Source: Amoebidium appalachense
Taxonomy: Eukaryota > Ichthyosporea
DNA: 64,000 nucleotides
NCBI GenBank assembly: GCA_963693365.1
Contig: CAVNZM010000007.1
Span: 2,480,001-2,544,000, forward strand
Direction of reading: 5' to 3'
Both the position numbers and the translations under genes were made by a program. Positions 44,271 to 57,081 of the stretch are shown piece by piece (the stretch's first letter is position 1; every line of letters begins with the position of its first letter). The notes below the pieces were generated by a model. It worked only from the letters and a program-made list of their open reading frames with translations. It was not told the DNA's origin and made no database searches.

Positions 44271-45170
44271 GATGGGGAGAAGAGAACGGAGTGTGTATGT
44301 GTGTGTGTGTTTTGTGAAGATGGGGAGAAGAGAACGGAGTGTGTATGTGTGTGTGTGTTTTGAGGTGGACGAGAAGTAGGGAAAGGAGGAATGTGCACCA
44401 AATGAATGTGTGTGTTTGTGGAAGAGAAAGGAATGTATGTATAGAAGAGAAAAAAAAAAGGAATGGATGAGATGTGAAGAAGAGAAAGGAATCGAGAGAA
44501 AAAAAAAAGGAATGGATGAGATGTGAAGAAGAGAAAGGAATCGAGAGAATGAAATGTGTGTGAAGAAGAGAAAGGATTCGAGAATCGAGGAATCGAGAAT
44601 CGAGAAAGGATGTGTGAAGAAGAGAAAGGAATGAGAAAGGAATGTATGTGATGTGGAATGAAATGTGTAAGAAGAGAAGAGAAATGTATGTGAAGAAGAA
44701 GGCGGAGAAAAGGGCGTGAAAGTGGTTAAGTGTGTGAGAGAAAGGAATGTGAGGATTGTGAGCGTTTTTGTGTGTATGTGTGTTTTGATTGGACGGGGAG
44801 AATAGAAAGAGAAAAGGAGCGCGATGTGGAAAAAGATTGGTGTGATCGGTTTGCTTGCGCTTTCATGTGTTGTGTGTGTGACGTAGTAGCGGTGTTGTGT
44901 GTGTGACGTAGTAAGTGCATGTGTTGTGTGTGTGACGTAGAGAAAGGAGAGAAAGGGAATGTGAAAGGGTTTTGAAGAGAAAGGAATTGAGAAAGGAGAG
45001 AAAGGGAATGTGAACGGGTTACGTAGTAAGTGCATGTGTTGTGGGAATGTGAAAGGGTTTTGAAGAGAAAGGAATTGAGAAAGGAGAGAAAGGGAATGTG
45101 AACGGGTTTTGAAGAGAAAGGAATTGACTTGCAATTGACTTTATGTGAGCGCAATTGACTTTATGTGAGC
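44271..45170. repeat. Purine-rich minisatellite region
   Basis: GATGGGGAGAAGAGAACGGA, then GTGTGTATGTGTGTGTGT, occurs twice (44270 and 44319). GGAATGGATGAGATGTGAAG, then AAGAGAAAGGAATCGAGAGA, occurs at 44460 and 44510. GTTTTGAAGAGAAAGGAATT, then GAGAAAGGAGAGAAAGGG, recurs at 44968, 45056 and 45105. Together these make nested minisatellites. Confidence 0.8.
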
Positions 45171-45256
45171 GTACGTGTCTGTCTGCTTGTATATGTGTGG
45201 TTTTTGGGGTGTGGTGAATGGGTCCGCAGGGTGTGGACTGAGAAATAACCGTGCGC

Positions 45257-45380
45257 AGGTACTGTTTGGTTTCAGCTTCTGCTTCAGGTACTGTCCCTCA
45301 TTTCTTGTTGTTTTTGGTTTCAGCTTCTGCTTCAGGTACTGTCCCTCATTTCTTGTTGTTTTTGGTTTCAGCTTCTGCTT
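45257..45380 (+). repeat. 48-bp minisatellite carrying splice-site-like motifs
   Basis: Each 48-bp unit contains TTTGGTTTCAG (acceptor-like), CTTCTGCTTCAG and GTACTGTCC (donor-like), in two full copies and one partial copy. See the separate finding. Confidence 0.85.
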
Positions 45381-45412
45381 ATCTTTTTTTACTTTGTGGC
45401 TTTATGCCTTGA

Positions 45413-45485
45413 CATAATCGTAAATGTGTGGCGTGTCATAATCGTAAATGTGTGGCGTGTCATAATCGTAAATGTGTGGCGTGTC
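45413..45485. repeat. 24-bp minisatellite, three copies
   Basis: CATAATCGTAAATGTGTGGC, then GTGT, is repeated three times without mismatch. Confidence 0.93.
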
Positions 45486-45639
45486 TTCTTTGCAGTGTGA
45501 GTAGTTTTTTGTGTCTCCCCTCCCCCCCACCCCGACCCCAACCCCTTGTTCTATAGCGGCTACCCCTGCCCCCAGCCCCCAGACCCCCCCCCCCCCCCCC
45601 CCACCCCACCACCACCACCACCAACAACAACAACCAACA

Positions 45640-46018
45640 ATGTCATGCAAGACAGCACAGCATCATTACACGTACCAACACAGCACAGGACAATACGACA
45701 CGGCACTTTTGTGCACTTTCACAACGCAGCAAAACACAACACAAAACCCGCTAACAGCACAGCACAGCACAGCATAGCACAGCACAGCACAACAAGATGC
45801 ACAAAAGCGCAACACACTTTCACACAATACAGCATAACATAGCACGATGCACAAAAGCATAGCAGCACAACACAGCACAGAGCACAGCACAACACAACAC
45901 AACACGAAGCAGCACAAAAACAGCCCTATTACTAACACACCACTATTACTAACACACCAAGTGGCACAGCGCAATACTAAAACAGCACTATCACTCATTA
46001 ATGCTAACACACGAAGTA
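45640..46018. repeat. AGCACAGCACA-type degenerate minisatellite
   Basis: CAGCACAGCACAACACAACA-like pentamer and decamer repeats with irregular spacing, and a CACTATTACTAACACAC word twice at about 45935. No gene was seen. Confidence 0.75.
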
Positions 46019-46212
46019 GCACAGCTCACCTTACATGCAGCACATTCAAACATGCACACAGCACAGCTCACCTTACATGCAGCACATTCAAACATGCACA
46101 CAGCACAGCTCACCTTACATGCAGCACATTCAAGCATGCACACATGCATATCGTGCACAGCACAGCTCACCTTACATGCAGCACATTCAAACATGCACAC
46201 ATGCATATCGTG
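46019..46212. repeat. 42-bp minisatellite, four copies
   Basis: AGCACAGCTCACCTTACATG, then CAGCACATTCAAACATGCAC, is repeated four times. The last two copies gain a CACATGCATATCGTG insert. Confidence 0.9.
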
Positions 46213-46264
46213 CGTGTTACGTCCTCCAACCAACCATGCCTGTTCACCTCTTCAATACGCACAC

Positions 46265-46275
46265 ACGCCTCAAAG

Positions 46276-46316
<41 letters not shown>

Positions 46317-46474
46317 AAAAAAAAAAAACCCCCACACACACGCTCTGCAACACACACGTACACTCACACCTCTCCTCCAATTCTCACGACGTGCACCCAT
46401 ATATCCCTCCCTCCCTCCCTCCCAAGCCTCAACCCCCCCCCCCCCCCCCCCCACCACCACCACCACCACCACCA

Positions 46475-46516
<42 letters not shown>

Positions 46517-46700
46517 GCCCCCAAAAGGGGGGAGAAAAAAAAAAGAAAAAAAAAGAAAAAAAAAACCACACACGCGCTCTGCAATACACGCACACACACA
46601 CCTCTCCTCCAATTTCTCACGACGTGCACCCCCAGAGAAAGAAAAAAGAAAAGAAAAAGTCTCAAAGCAAACCCCCCCCCCCCCATATGGCCATTTGTGT
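46265..46700. repeat. Dispersed repeat family C (CGCTCTGCAA modules with C(n)A(m))
   Basis: The module CACACGCTCTGCAACACACA, CTCTCCTCCAATTCTCACGA, CGTGCACCC and CTCAA, then a C run or C(n)A(m), occurs twice here and again at 52.4-53.1 kb. It ends at CCCCATATGGCCATTTGTGT (46682-46700), the reverse complement of the sequence that opens the 52.4-kb block. Confidence 0.75.
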
Positions 46701-47175
46701 GGAAATGGAAATTGAGCTGTGCATACCCGCATCCAATCATTTGGCGTATGTGCATACCCGCATCCAATCGGCTCATATGACTTCTCAGGAGCCGATTCGG
46801 ACCGGCAACCAATAGCCGCCGCGTACCCTCCGGGACCCTGGATAGAGTTTCTGCTAAGCCCATGGGGTGAATAGCAAAAAACCATATAGTAGGGCAGAAA
46901 TACTTAGATTTATAGGTTTATAGCCAAAAACAACTATTATAAACATTTTTTTGCCGTTTACTGCACCATTGTTCAAGGTATTAGCGAGTTTATACTTTGC
47001 CGGCACACAGTAAGTTGTGAAAAGCATCTACCCATCTCGGTAGATCGTCAATCAGATGCAAGACGGCCTCCTATAACCAATGAAAACTATATCCGCAAAA
47101 CTTAGGTTCGGTCAAGGAGTGCAAACCAGTTGCAATTGATTGGTCGTGTTAAACGTGGAATTTGCTGTGTGCCAG
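46701..47175. other. Unique spacer upstream of the 47.3-kb gene
   Basis: GCATACCCGCATCCAATC occurs twice (46722 and 46751). It is otherwise unique and free of microsatellites. A promoter for the gene at 47298 is likely here, but no motif is decisive. Confidence 0.35.
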
Positions 47176-47208
47176 CCACGGCCATCTAGAGTCTCTAGAT
47201 GGCCGTGG
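47176..47208. repeat. Near-perfect palindrome, 16-bp arms, 1-bp centre
   Basis: CCACGGCCATCTAGAG, T, CTCTAGATGGCCGTGG. It is flanked on both sides by GTGCCAGCC. The right arm contains an in-frame ATG (47199) of the downstream reading frame. Confidence 0.92.
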
Positions 47209-47297
47209 TGCCAGCCTATTTATTTTTGACGGACTGGCAGGTGTGGAAACGACGTTTCTCTCAGCGGTTTGCTTCAAGTTTGACCTGTCACAAAGTT

Positions 47298-49132
47298 ATG
47301 GCGGGGACCGATATTGAGATTTTTTGCCCAACAAGCCAGACGTGGGCAGAAGTTATCAGTTTCAAATATGTAGCGGCAGGAAACTCTAGAATCACAGCAG
47401 TGTGCATTGACAATTATACCTGCCTCAGTGACGATAGTCGCCTCTTTTTGAAAACTAGACACGACATCTTGGGCCATGAGAATGGCTCAGAGCTGAGAAA
47501 CATTAAGGAAACATCGAAGGAGCTTGACCTGGACAAGGAGCAATGGCGCCACAAAGGCACAGCTGGAGCCAGCTTCAAACGCAGCGCAGCAAAACGTGAG
47601 TTTTTGTTCATAAACGAGTCCCAGACAGTGCCTCTGCATCACTTGGTAGTACACAAGACTCTTTGTGTGGGGATAGTGGGCGCGAGATTCGAATGGGCTT
47701 TTTTTCAAGTGCATGTTGTGTGCGTGTGCTATTCCCTTCCGTACTTCTTTTGTTAGTTGCTTGTCATGCATATTAATAGAAAGAAAGCAAGTGCAAACAT
47801 TAGTTTGCTTTGTGTTTTTGTTTGCCGAAACGAATTCGTGTTAACGAACTATTTTTGTACTCATACTCTGCCGAAACGAATTCGTGTTAACGAACTATTT
47901 TTGTACTCTCAGGGTGAGGGTGGTCGACTATTATGAGCCTGGTACAGAGTATAACGGCGAAAAGGAGGTTTATTTCCTCTGTGAAAACAACACAGGCGAT
48001 CGGGTGGGTGGATTCTGATTCCCCTCCCCCCCCCCCCTCTCTGCGACACACCCCTGTTTCTCATTCTCTCTCTACATCCGTGCCTGTTACTACAGTTTTT
48101 TTGGTTACGTTTTCTTCAGCACACAACTCTTAGCTGCATGCTTACCACAATTGCACGCTATAGTATAACACGAAGTCAACCAACTCGAGTCGGTCACCAT
48201 TACCTTTTCCCCTCCCTCCCTCCCTCCCTCCCACGGGCACTCCTCTGCTCCATCATCGGTTCACTTGGAAAATGCTGATCGATAAGCTGCATACGTTTGC
48301 CTGTGAGACATGTACAAGATTTAAGGAGAAAGATGCTTTCGTAAGGTTTTCTTTCTTCCCCCCCCCCCCCCCCCCCCCCCCCAATACCAACACACACACA
48401 GCCTCAAACAGCCCTCCCCGTCCCCCATTGAACACATAGAAGAAAAGGAAAGGAGGGAGGGGGAGAGGAGGGAGGGGAAAGGTATGTTAGCGGACAGCTG
48501 CGTTTGTATGTGTAACGGGAGAGTGAGCCTTATGATAGTGAGTAAATGAAAAAGGTTGATCTCTCATTGCATGGGGGTTTCAGGTCTGGTGGACCCGTGT
48601 TGGGGACAAAAAGAAAAACAGCCCAACTGACGTCATCCCGCTCCCTGCCTTCGCAACAATTGAAGAAGAGTTGCCAACGAAAAGGTGGGGGGCCCTGCGA
48701 ACGGCGTTCGGCAACCAACTAATCACCAAACTGGAAAACAGGGTGCAACTGTACAAAAAGAATGGGGCAGAGAAAGAGTATGGCCCCCCCGTTGTGCTCC
48801 TGCGCATAGAGTCATTTATTGATTTCTTGTGCCTGCTGTCTATAGTGGGGTACTTTGATTACACTGAAATGTGGATGAACGAGTGCATTACCTGGAATGC
48901 TATCACTGTTCGGGTAGAGATGGATACAGACGATTTGCTGGCAAAGCTCCCTCCTCAGTATCTGTATTATAAGCACGCAACCAATGTTTTCACTGAGGTT
49001 CAGGAGGGGAAAAAGTTCAGCTTGTTTTTTTACCAAAAGGCAGTTGTTTCGTTTGACCACTCTGCTTGCAAGCACGACGAGCCTGGTGCTCGTGAAACAT
49101 ATGTGGATGAAACGGGTCGATTACGGTTATAA
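47298..49132 (+). CDS. Unrecognised conserved-looking protein, three exons
   Basis: Exons are 47298-47595, 47913-48003 and 48584-49132. The start is set at MAGTDIEIFCPTSQTWAEV; an in-frame ATG at 47199 lies inside a palindrome and is less likely. Exon 1 (99 codons) has a beta-rich first half and a charged LRNIKETSKELDLDKEQW helix. Exon 2 reads VVDYYEPGTEYNGEKEVYFL. Exon 3 (182 aa) starts VWWTRVGDKKKNSPTDVIPL and has mixed alpha/beta composition with VVLLRIESFIDFLCLLSIVG in the middle, then ends at TAA. Exons 2 and 3 join in phase. Exons 1 and 2 are one base out of phase with the obvious GTGAGT donor and CTCAG acceptor. One base is therefore missing, or the true border differs; the intron also carries a recent 47-bp duplication reaching the acceptor. 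No family is recognised. Composition and codon use look genuinely coding. Confidence 0.6.
47825..47912. repeat. Tandem duplication of about 48 bp ending at a 3' splice site
   Basis: GCCGAAACGAATTCGTGTTA, then ACGAACTATTTTTGTACTC, occurs twice in direct order (47824 and 47872). The second copy ends in CTCAG, the presumed acceptor of exon 2; the first copy ends in CATACTCTG and has no AG. Confidence 0.9.
48358..48382. repeat. C run in intron 2 of the 47.3-kb gene
   Basis: About 25 C, followed by AATACCAACACACACACAGC. Confidence 0.9.
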
Positions 49133-49563
49133 AGACCGTACAACGACATCATGCAAAGGCAAGACGAAGCCGGACTTCTCTGTCTTGTGCCTGACATCCA
49201 GTGTAACAGTTCCCTACAAGCGAGTTGTTCTTAAGTAAACTATATAAATACCGACCGCAGTCCAGGCTCATCGAGGTTGTGTCCCTTGTCCCTCATCCAT
49301 CTCTCTCTCTCTCCCCCCCCCTCCCCCCCCCCCCCCTCCCCTCCCCCCCCCCCCCCCCCTTTCCTTGTCGGAGTCCCCCTTACGTGCATAATCATGCGCT
49401 AGGACGGACACATGCCCAGGAGCACATCAACATCATGGCACACACATGCACACATGACACCTCCACGTAGCACACACAGACACACGCACGACCCCTCACT
49501 CATATCATGCTCACACTGGAGAACTCTACATCTATACGGAAGTGATTATGTTCAAGTATCTAA
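49133..49563. other. Spacer with C runs; possible exon near 49.5 kb
   Basis: After the stop at 49132 there is a TATA-like CTATATAAATACC (49240-49252), then C runs (49311-49358) and CA-rich sequence. 49516-49575 is open on plus and reads WRTLHLYGSDYVQVSKIITT. This faintly recalls the helix of SANT/Myb repeats (LYG-D--KVS--I-T), but its borders are weak and I do not call it. Confidence 0.3.
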
Positions 49564-51275
<1,712 letters not shown>

Positions 51276-51290
51276 CCCACACCCAAATGC

Positions 51291-51795
51291 GAGGCCCAGC
51301 GTGTAGTATTATTGGCACTGCGAGAAGCAACAGCAGCACAAGGAGTAGCGTAAGTGTTTCTAGTGGTGTTGTGATACAGATAGTCAGCTTATCGAAGAGG
51401 AAGCACGTAATAGTGAATGTGTGTAATGCTAACGCAGCAAGGCTGCATATGATTGTCCCTGCCATTGTGCACGCATGTGCATTTACACTAAAAGGCTGGA
51501 TTGTGAACGCATATTACATGTGTGCGTGTGTCGTACACGGTCACGGTAGTGTAAAAGCTATGTTGTACTAGTGGCATACACGCATGCACATATATAACGC
51601 TGGCCCCGGTACACGTACTGGTGCTCAGCCCATGGCCGAAGTTGTTTGTTTACATAGCTGGATCTGGACTTTCATCTACACGAGCACACGACCCAGCTTA
51701 TTGGAGAAGAGGAACACGCTTGCCAGCCTTATCTTACCATGTATGGCTATGGCAAAAGGGGTAAAAAAAAGAAGAGCCAACAGACAAAGGCTTAG
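51291..51795 (+). CDS. Possible last exons of an unrecognised plus-strand gene
   Basis: 51291-51349 reads EAQRVVLLALREATAAQGVA, ends in a good GTAAGT donor and looks like an amphipathic helix. A second block after the TTTACATAG acceptor, 51658-51795, reads LDLDFHLHEHTTQLIGEEEH then ACQPYLTMYGYGKRG and a Lys-rich end with TAG. The two do not join in phase directly, so a further exon would be needed. Joined directly, a different frame (WIWTFIYTSTRPSLLEKRN) to TAA 51803-51805 results. Upstream exons would lie across the CA tract. No family is recognised. Confidence 0.3.
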
Positions 51796-51805
51796 AAAAG
51801 GGTAA

Positions 51806-52438
51806 AGCATATTTTCACATAAACGTTACTGCCTGGCCGGACGGTTGGAGGCGAGCGCGAGGTCGAGGCTGCGTCGTCGGAGGCTGATCGGAACACGCCG
51901 GGCTTCTACTGCGTGTAGGTTGTCGACTGAAAGCAGCATATTTCTCCAATGCAGCTGCCTAAAGATTTATTATTACATTAATAATACTGCAATTTCTGAC
52001 TGCACAAGCAGGATATTGTATATACGTACATGTACTGTACGTCGTACAAGATCTTGACTTGAACTTAAAGATACACTGTTCAGCTTTACAATTGCCAAGT
52101 TTAAAGCAGACTGAATAACAGTCCTAAAAAACTATATATTGCAAAAATAAAGTAATTAAATTTGCTCTGCAAACAATACAAACCTTTGGTTAATACATAT
52201 ATGTTTTCGAACATGTGGTGCGAAAGATGGCCTTTTATCTGGTCACTATAACATTCCTAAATCAATGCTTTTTTTGCCCCTGCTTTATTGATCACGATAT
52301 CATTGGATAATGAGCTGATCCCGCGGCGCCGGATAACTAGGTCTGAATCAATTTTCATTACCCTCCTCCAAAAAACGGCTTGATCGGATTGACCAATATG
52401 GCAGACAGTCCCGCAGCCGCTCCCTAATTGCGCGTTTC
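51806..52438. other. Unique AT-rich spacer
   Basis: Nothing is recognised. AATAAAGT near 52147 could be a polyadenylation signal for a plus-strand transcript. Confidence 0.35.
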
Positions 52439-52612
52439 AACACAAATGGCCATATGCCCCCCCCCCCCCCCCCAAAAAAAAAAAAAGAAAAGAAAAAAGA
52501 AAAAAGAAAAAGAAAAAATAAAAACACCACACACATGCTCTGCAATACTCACGTGCACCCATATATTCCTCCCTCCCTCCCTTCCCCAGAGAAAGAAAAA
52601 AGAAAAGCCTCA

Positions 52613-52664
<52 letters not shown>

Positions 52665-52953
52665 AAAAAAGCCCCCAAAAGGGGAAAGAAAAAAAAAAAA
52701 AAAAAAAAAACCACACACGCGCTCTGCAATACACGCACACACACACCTCTCCTCCAATTTCTCACGACGTGCACCCCAAGAGAAAGAAAAAAGAAAAGAA
52801 AAAGTCTCAAACCAACCCCCCCCCCTCCCCCCCTCCCCCCCCCCCCCCCCAAAAAAAAATAAAAAAAACAAAAAATAAAAAATAAAAAGAAAAAGAAAAA
52901 ATAAAAACACCACACACATGCTCTGCAATACTCACACACACCTTCAAACCCCC

Positions 52954-52984
<31 letters not shown>

Positions 52985-53055
52985 AAAAAGAAAGAAAGAA
53001 AATGGAAAAATGAAAACACCACACACATGCTCTGCAATACGCACACACACCTTCA

Positions 53056-53091
<36 letters not shown>

Positions 53092-53360
53092 AGAAAGAAA
53101 AAAAAAAGAAAAAAAAAAACATCAACTCCTGCATTCTCCCCTGCAATCCGCAACTCCTGCATTCTCCCCTGCAATCCGCTAACTCCTGCATCCCCCCCCC
53201 CCCCCAAAAAAAAAAAAAAAGAAAAGAAAAAAAAGAAAAAAAAAAAGGAAAAAAAAAAGAAAAAAAAAAGAAAGAAAGAAAAGGAAAAGGAAAAGGAATA
53301 AGAAAAGGGAAAGAAAAGAAAGAGAGAGAGAGAGGGGGGGGGGGGGGGGGGGGGGGGGGG
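52439..53360. repeat. Dispersed repeat family C block, C(n)A(m) repeats
   Basis: It opens with CACAAATGGCCATATG and C(n)A(m). Then come CACACATGCTCTGCAATAC modules at about 52530, 52714, 52912 and 53022, each with CTCAAAC or TTCAAAC, a C run and an A run. CTCCTCCAATTTCTCACGAC at 52749 matches 46603 almost exactly. CAACTCCTGCATTCTCCCCT repeats lie at 53124-53190. The A runs carry GAAAA interruptions. Confidence 0.8.
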
Positions 53361-53652
53361 GAAGGAACAAAACATCAACTCCTGCATTCTCCCCCTCCAC
53401 CTCCCCCCTCCCCTCCCCTCCCCCCTCCCCCAACCCTCCCCCTCCCCCTTCCCCCCTTCAAAAAAAGAGAAGAAGAAAAGAAAGGAAACCAGAAAAAAAG
53501 ACCTGCCACACGAGGACGAGCTCACACGAGCTCCCCCCCCCCCCCCTCTCCCCTCCCCCCCCCCCCCCCCCTCCCCCCTCCCCCCACCCTCTTACCCCTC
53601 CCTCTCCCCTTTTGTTGAAGTTGTTGTTGTTGCTCTTTTTTTTTGTTCCCCA

Positions 53653-53695
<43 letters not shown>

Positions 53696-53839
53696 GAAAA
53701 AAAAAAGAATAACATCCTCTCAGTCTTTTGCCGCCTATGCACTCCTTTTTTTGTGTGTGTATGTGTGTGGTGGGGAAGGTCCAATGCTTTATTTCTCTCT
53801 CGTGTGTGTGTGTGTGTGTGTGTTACTCTTATTTCAAGC

Positions 53840-53876
<37 letters not shown>

Positions 53877-53905
53877 TTTGTTTGCTTGTCTTTTTGGTTT
53901 CAAGC

Positions 53906-53940
<35 letters not shown>

Positions 53941-54423
53941 TTTGTTTGCTTGTCTTTTTGGTATCTTAATATGCTCGTCAACCCCCCCCCCTCCCCCCCC
54001 CCCCCCCCCAACACACACACACACACCCACCCCCCACCCCCCGGACACACATACACGCACACAGGCATCTCTCCCCTCTCCCCCCCTTGCACATGCGTGT
54101 CATGCATCTCTCCCCTCTCCCCACCTTGCACAACGCTGTTCTTTAGGTGTCACAACGCTGTTCTTTAGGTGTCTCTCCCCTTTCCTCCCCTCCCTCAACA
54201 AGATCCCAAATGCTCGTATGCATCCCCCCTCCCCCCCCTCCCCCCCCCCCCCCCACCTCTCCTTTGTTCTCTGCCCCGCTGCACCTTTTGCTCTGTTTGT
54301 TCTCTGCCCCGCTGCACAACACTGCTTTCCTGTGGATACCCCCCTCCCCTCTTCTGCCACATCGTGCTTTGCTTGATCCCTCTCTTTTACGTGGTCGTGT
54401 ATATCTTTCCGCAAGGCACCCCA

Positions 54424-54455
<32 letters not shown>

Positions 54456-54496
54456 GCAAGACCTCTCCACCCACACACACACACACACACACACAT

Positions 54497-54530
<34 letters not shown>

Positions 54531-54560
54531 TGGGCGGGGCACACACACCCTCCCCACACA
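53361..54560. repeat. C runs, (GT)n and (CA)n minisatellites
   Basis: C runs occur at 53533-53580, 53655-53687, 53983-54009 and 54499-54530. The unit TTTCAAGCTTGTGTGTGTGT ... TTTGTTTGTTTGCTTGTCTT is repeated at about 53831 and 53900. CACAACGCTGTTCTTTAGGT is repeated at 54129 and 54152. GTTCTCTGCCCCGCTGCAC is repeated at 54267 and 54299. No gene was recognised. Confidence 0.75.
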
Positions 54561-54659
54561 CGCAACACACCACACATGCTTTTTATGCCTTTTCTGTGTC
54601 CCGGTTTTTCGTGCTTTCCGTTCTTGCAGCTTTCTGCTCTACCGGGCGTGATTTGTCTG

Positions 54660-54905
54660 TGTGCACACGTGTTTACCTTTTCAAGGTTTTGTGTCTGTGT
54701 GGATGCACCCACGTTTACTTTTTCAAGGTTTTTGGATGCACCCACGTTTACTTTTTCAAGGTTTTGTGTCTGTGTGGATACACCCACGTTTACCTTTTCA
54801 AGGTTTTGTGTCTGTGTGGATGCACATGTACCTTTTTGTGTTTTTGTCTCTGTAGACATGTTATCTGCGTTTGTGGACATGTTATCTGCGTTTGTGGACG
54901 TGTTT
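54660..54905. repeat. Minisatellite of about 45 bp, four or five copies
   Basis: CACGTTTACCTTTTCAAGGT, then TTTGTGTCTGTGTGGATGCA, is repeated, with one copy shortened. A 21-bp GACATGTTATCTGCGTTTGT word follows twice (54855 and 54876). Confidence 0.85.
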
Positions 54906-55017
54906 ATGCTTTTGTCTGTGTGACATGCTCCCGTGTTCGTTGTTTTGTGTTTATGTTCCTTCGTTTTGTAATTTTGTTCCCGTGTTTATTGTTTTGTGTC
55001 TTTGGGTGGTAGCCACT

Positions 55018-55141
55018 TTGGCACCACCCTCCCCACCCACCAAAGAACACCTCGTACTGCCAGCAGTCCACTGTGTTTTTCGACACATGTGCAGACGACA
55101 TATGCATCCCCAACCTCTTGAGATATTTATTTGTTGCCCGC

Positions 55142-55173
<32 letters not shown>

Positions 55174-55388
55174 CTTCTCCCCACGCCCGCCTGCCATCTT
55201 TTCTTTCACACACAAGTACACACCCGGCCCACACCCCCAAGTTCATTTTAGACCATGCGCACTTATAATCGAACACTACACACTTGTTTTCAGTGCCACA
55301 AGTTGGATTTGTTTGTAACTTTCCTGTATTACGTCGTGTACATGTGGTTGTTTCTATTCGTGTACAAAGGTTGCAAGTTCCGATGCTT

Positions 55389-55419
<31 letters not shown>

Positions 55420-56347
55420 CCCACCCACCACCACCACTACCTCTGTGGTGAATGACACCGTCATCACTATTCCAACATGTGCCCAACGGAACCCCCTCCC
55501 CGTGACAGCCCGCACACAACAACCAATGCACCGTTATCCCCCCAACACATGCGCGGTGACCCATGAGTATACGTATATGAGAAAAAAAGTTTAAAGTACA
55601 TGATCGTACCCGCTGGCTTACGTAAGTGGCCGGGCCCGGCCTTACTACGCTGCGGGAACATAAAAGAAAAGAAAGAAAGAAAGAAAGAAAGAAACAAAAG
55701 AAAGAAAGAAAGAAAGAAACATTAAAGAAGAAGCCGGGCCGCAGAGAGACAGCACTCAGAGTGACTAGTACAGCCTATTAGTAGCGTACTTTGGCAAGCA
55801 TTCACGTTCATCAGGTCATAGCAAATTTGGATCGGAGAATCTGTAAGGCTACAATACATCAAGCATGCGAACACTGCCAAACAGAAGAAGAGAACTTGGT
55901 TTCATGGGCCACGGGAGCAAAGCATGGAAAATGGGGGGGAGGGGGAGGGGGGGGGGGGGAGGGAGGGGGGAGGAGGCGTTTTGGGGGGAGGGAGGGGGGG
56001 GGGGGGGAGGAGGCCTTTTGGGGGGAGGGGGGAGGGGGGGGGGGGGGGGAGGGGAGGGGGGAAGGGAGGAAGCCTCGGACGGAGGGGTGGTGCGTGTGTG
56101 TGTGTGTGTGTGGGGGGGGGGGGAGGGGGGAGGGGGTGCACCCTTATAGCTCGAAGTACGTAGGTGGGTGTGGGTTGGGCGGGGCGAGGGGGGGGGGGGG
56201 GGGGGAGATTCAATCTACAAGGCACGTGCGGGTACACACATGTGATGCTCGTTCGAATAGCAAGCCCATACCTACATACACAGCATGTACAGTTGAAGTT
56301 TTCCACACCTATGCATTCGTTGAGGCTCGACAGATCATTATTGACAA
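55018..56347 (+). CDS. Candidate exons of an unrecognised plus-strand gene
   Basis: Three stretches look exonic. 55018-55145 is open as STVFFDTCADDICIPNLLRY then LFVARV. 55815-55932, after TTCATCAG, reads VIANLDRRICKATIHQACEH then CQTEEENLVSWATGAK. 56284-56347, between TACACAG and GTATGT, reads CTVEVFHTYAFVEARQIIID. A fourth, 55311-55370 after TTGTTTTCAG, is hydrophobic (LFVTFLYYVVYMWLFLFVYK) and could be a membrane helix. Joins and frame were not proven and no family is recognised. The gene would converge on the PARP 3' end. Confidence 0.28.
55930..56205. repeat. G-run and GGGGA-rich block
   Basis: Repeats of AGGCGTTTTGGGGGGAGGGA and AGGCCTTTTGGGGGGAGGGG between G runs (55974 and 56011). 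A local duplication of a run-plus-word unit. Confidence 0.8.
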
Positions 56348-56509
56348 GTATGTTTCGTAGTGTTTATTTTCCGTTTGTCTGCCTGTATATATACATCATC
56401 CACGTCATGCCTGTTCTATCATCTACATACATTCACACCCAAGCTAAGCCACAGTATACGTGTGCCCTAAATCACGCATATTCTTAATACACTGCTATTA
56501 CACAGCAAC

Positions 56510-56550
56510 TCCCCCCCCCCCCCCCCCCCCCCTCCCACCCCCCCTCCCGC

Positions 56551-56594
<44 letters not shown>

Positions 56595-56700
56595 ACCCCT
56601 ACCCCCAACCACCACCACCACCACCACACACACACACAAAAAAAAGGAGGGGCCGTTTTTGTTTTGAAAACACCGTTTTTGTTTTGAAAACATAACCGTC
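56510..56700. repeat. C runs, (CAC)n and a 22-bp tandem word
   Basis: C runs (56511-56592) are followed by (CAC)n and (CA)n. CCGTTTTTGTTTTGAAAACA then occurs twice head to tail (56653 and 56675). Confidence 0.85.
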
Positions 56701-56822
56701 GTTAAGTACACATCGCCGAGGCAGGTAATGCACGTAGATGAATACCCCCTTTAGCCATATTTACACCTCACCGCATGCTCTTCCTTTTCATCGGGCACCA
56801 TCATGCGACTGATCCCCCCCGT

Positions 56823-56859
<37 letters not shown>

Positions 56860-57081
56860 TCACACCTGCCCACTTCAATTTCCGGCACCAGAAAAATCGG
56901 AAAAGTTCCGAGGAGGGGAGCATTGGCTCCTAGGAAATATCACGGTTTCCGGTTTCCGGGAATAATGGAGTAAATATCATCCAAATATCCACAACCACAA
57001 AGCACAGTTGTATTCGGTTCTTGTATAAAACCGCACGTGCAAAATTCCTTTCTACGGCATGTGGACTCCATTTAATTCAAT

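Noticed and set aside
44160-45134. 324-codon Phe/Ser-rich minus-strand protein
   Set aside because: Its sequence follows the GAAAGG-type purine minisatellite; it has no domain and a periodic composition.
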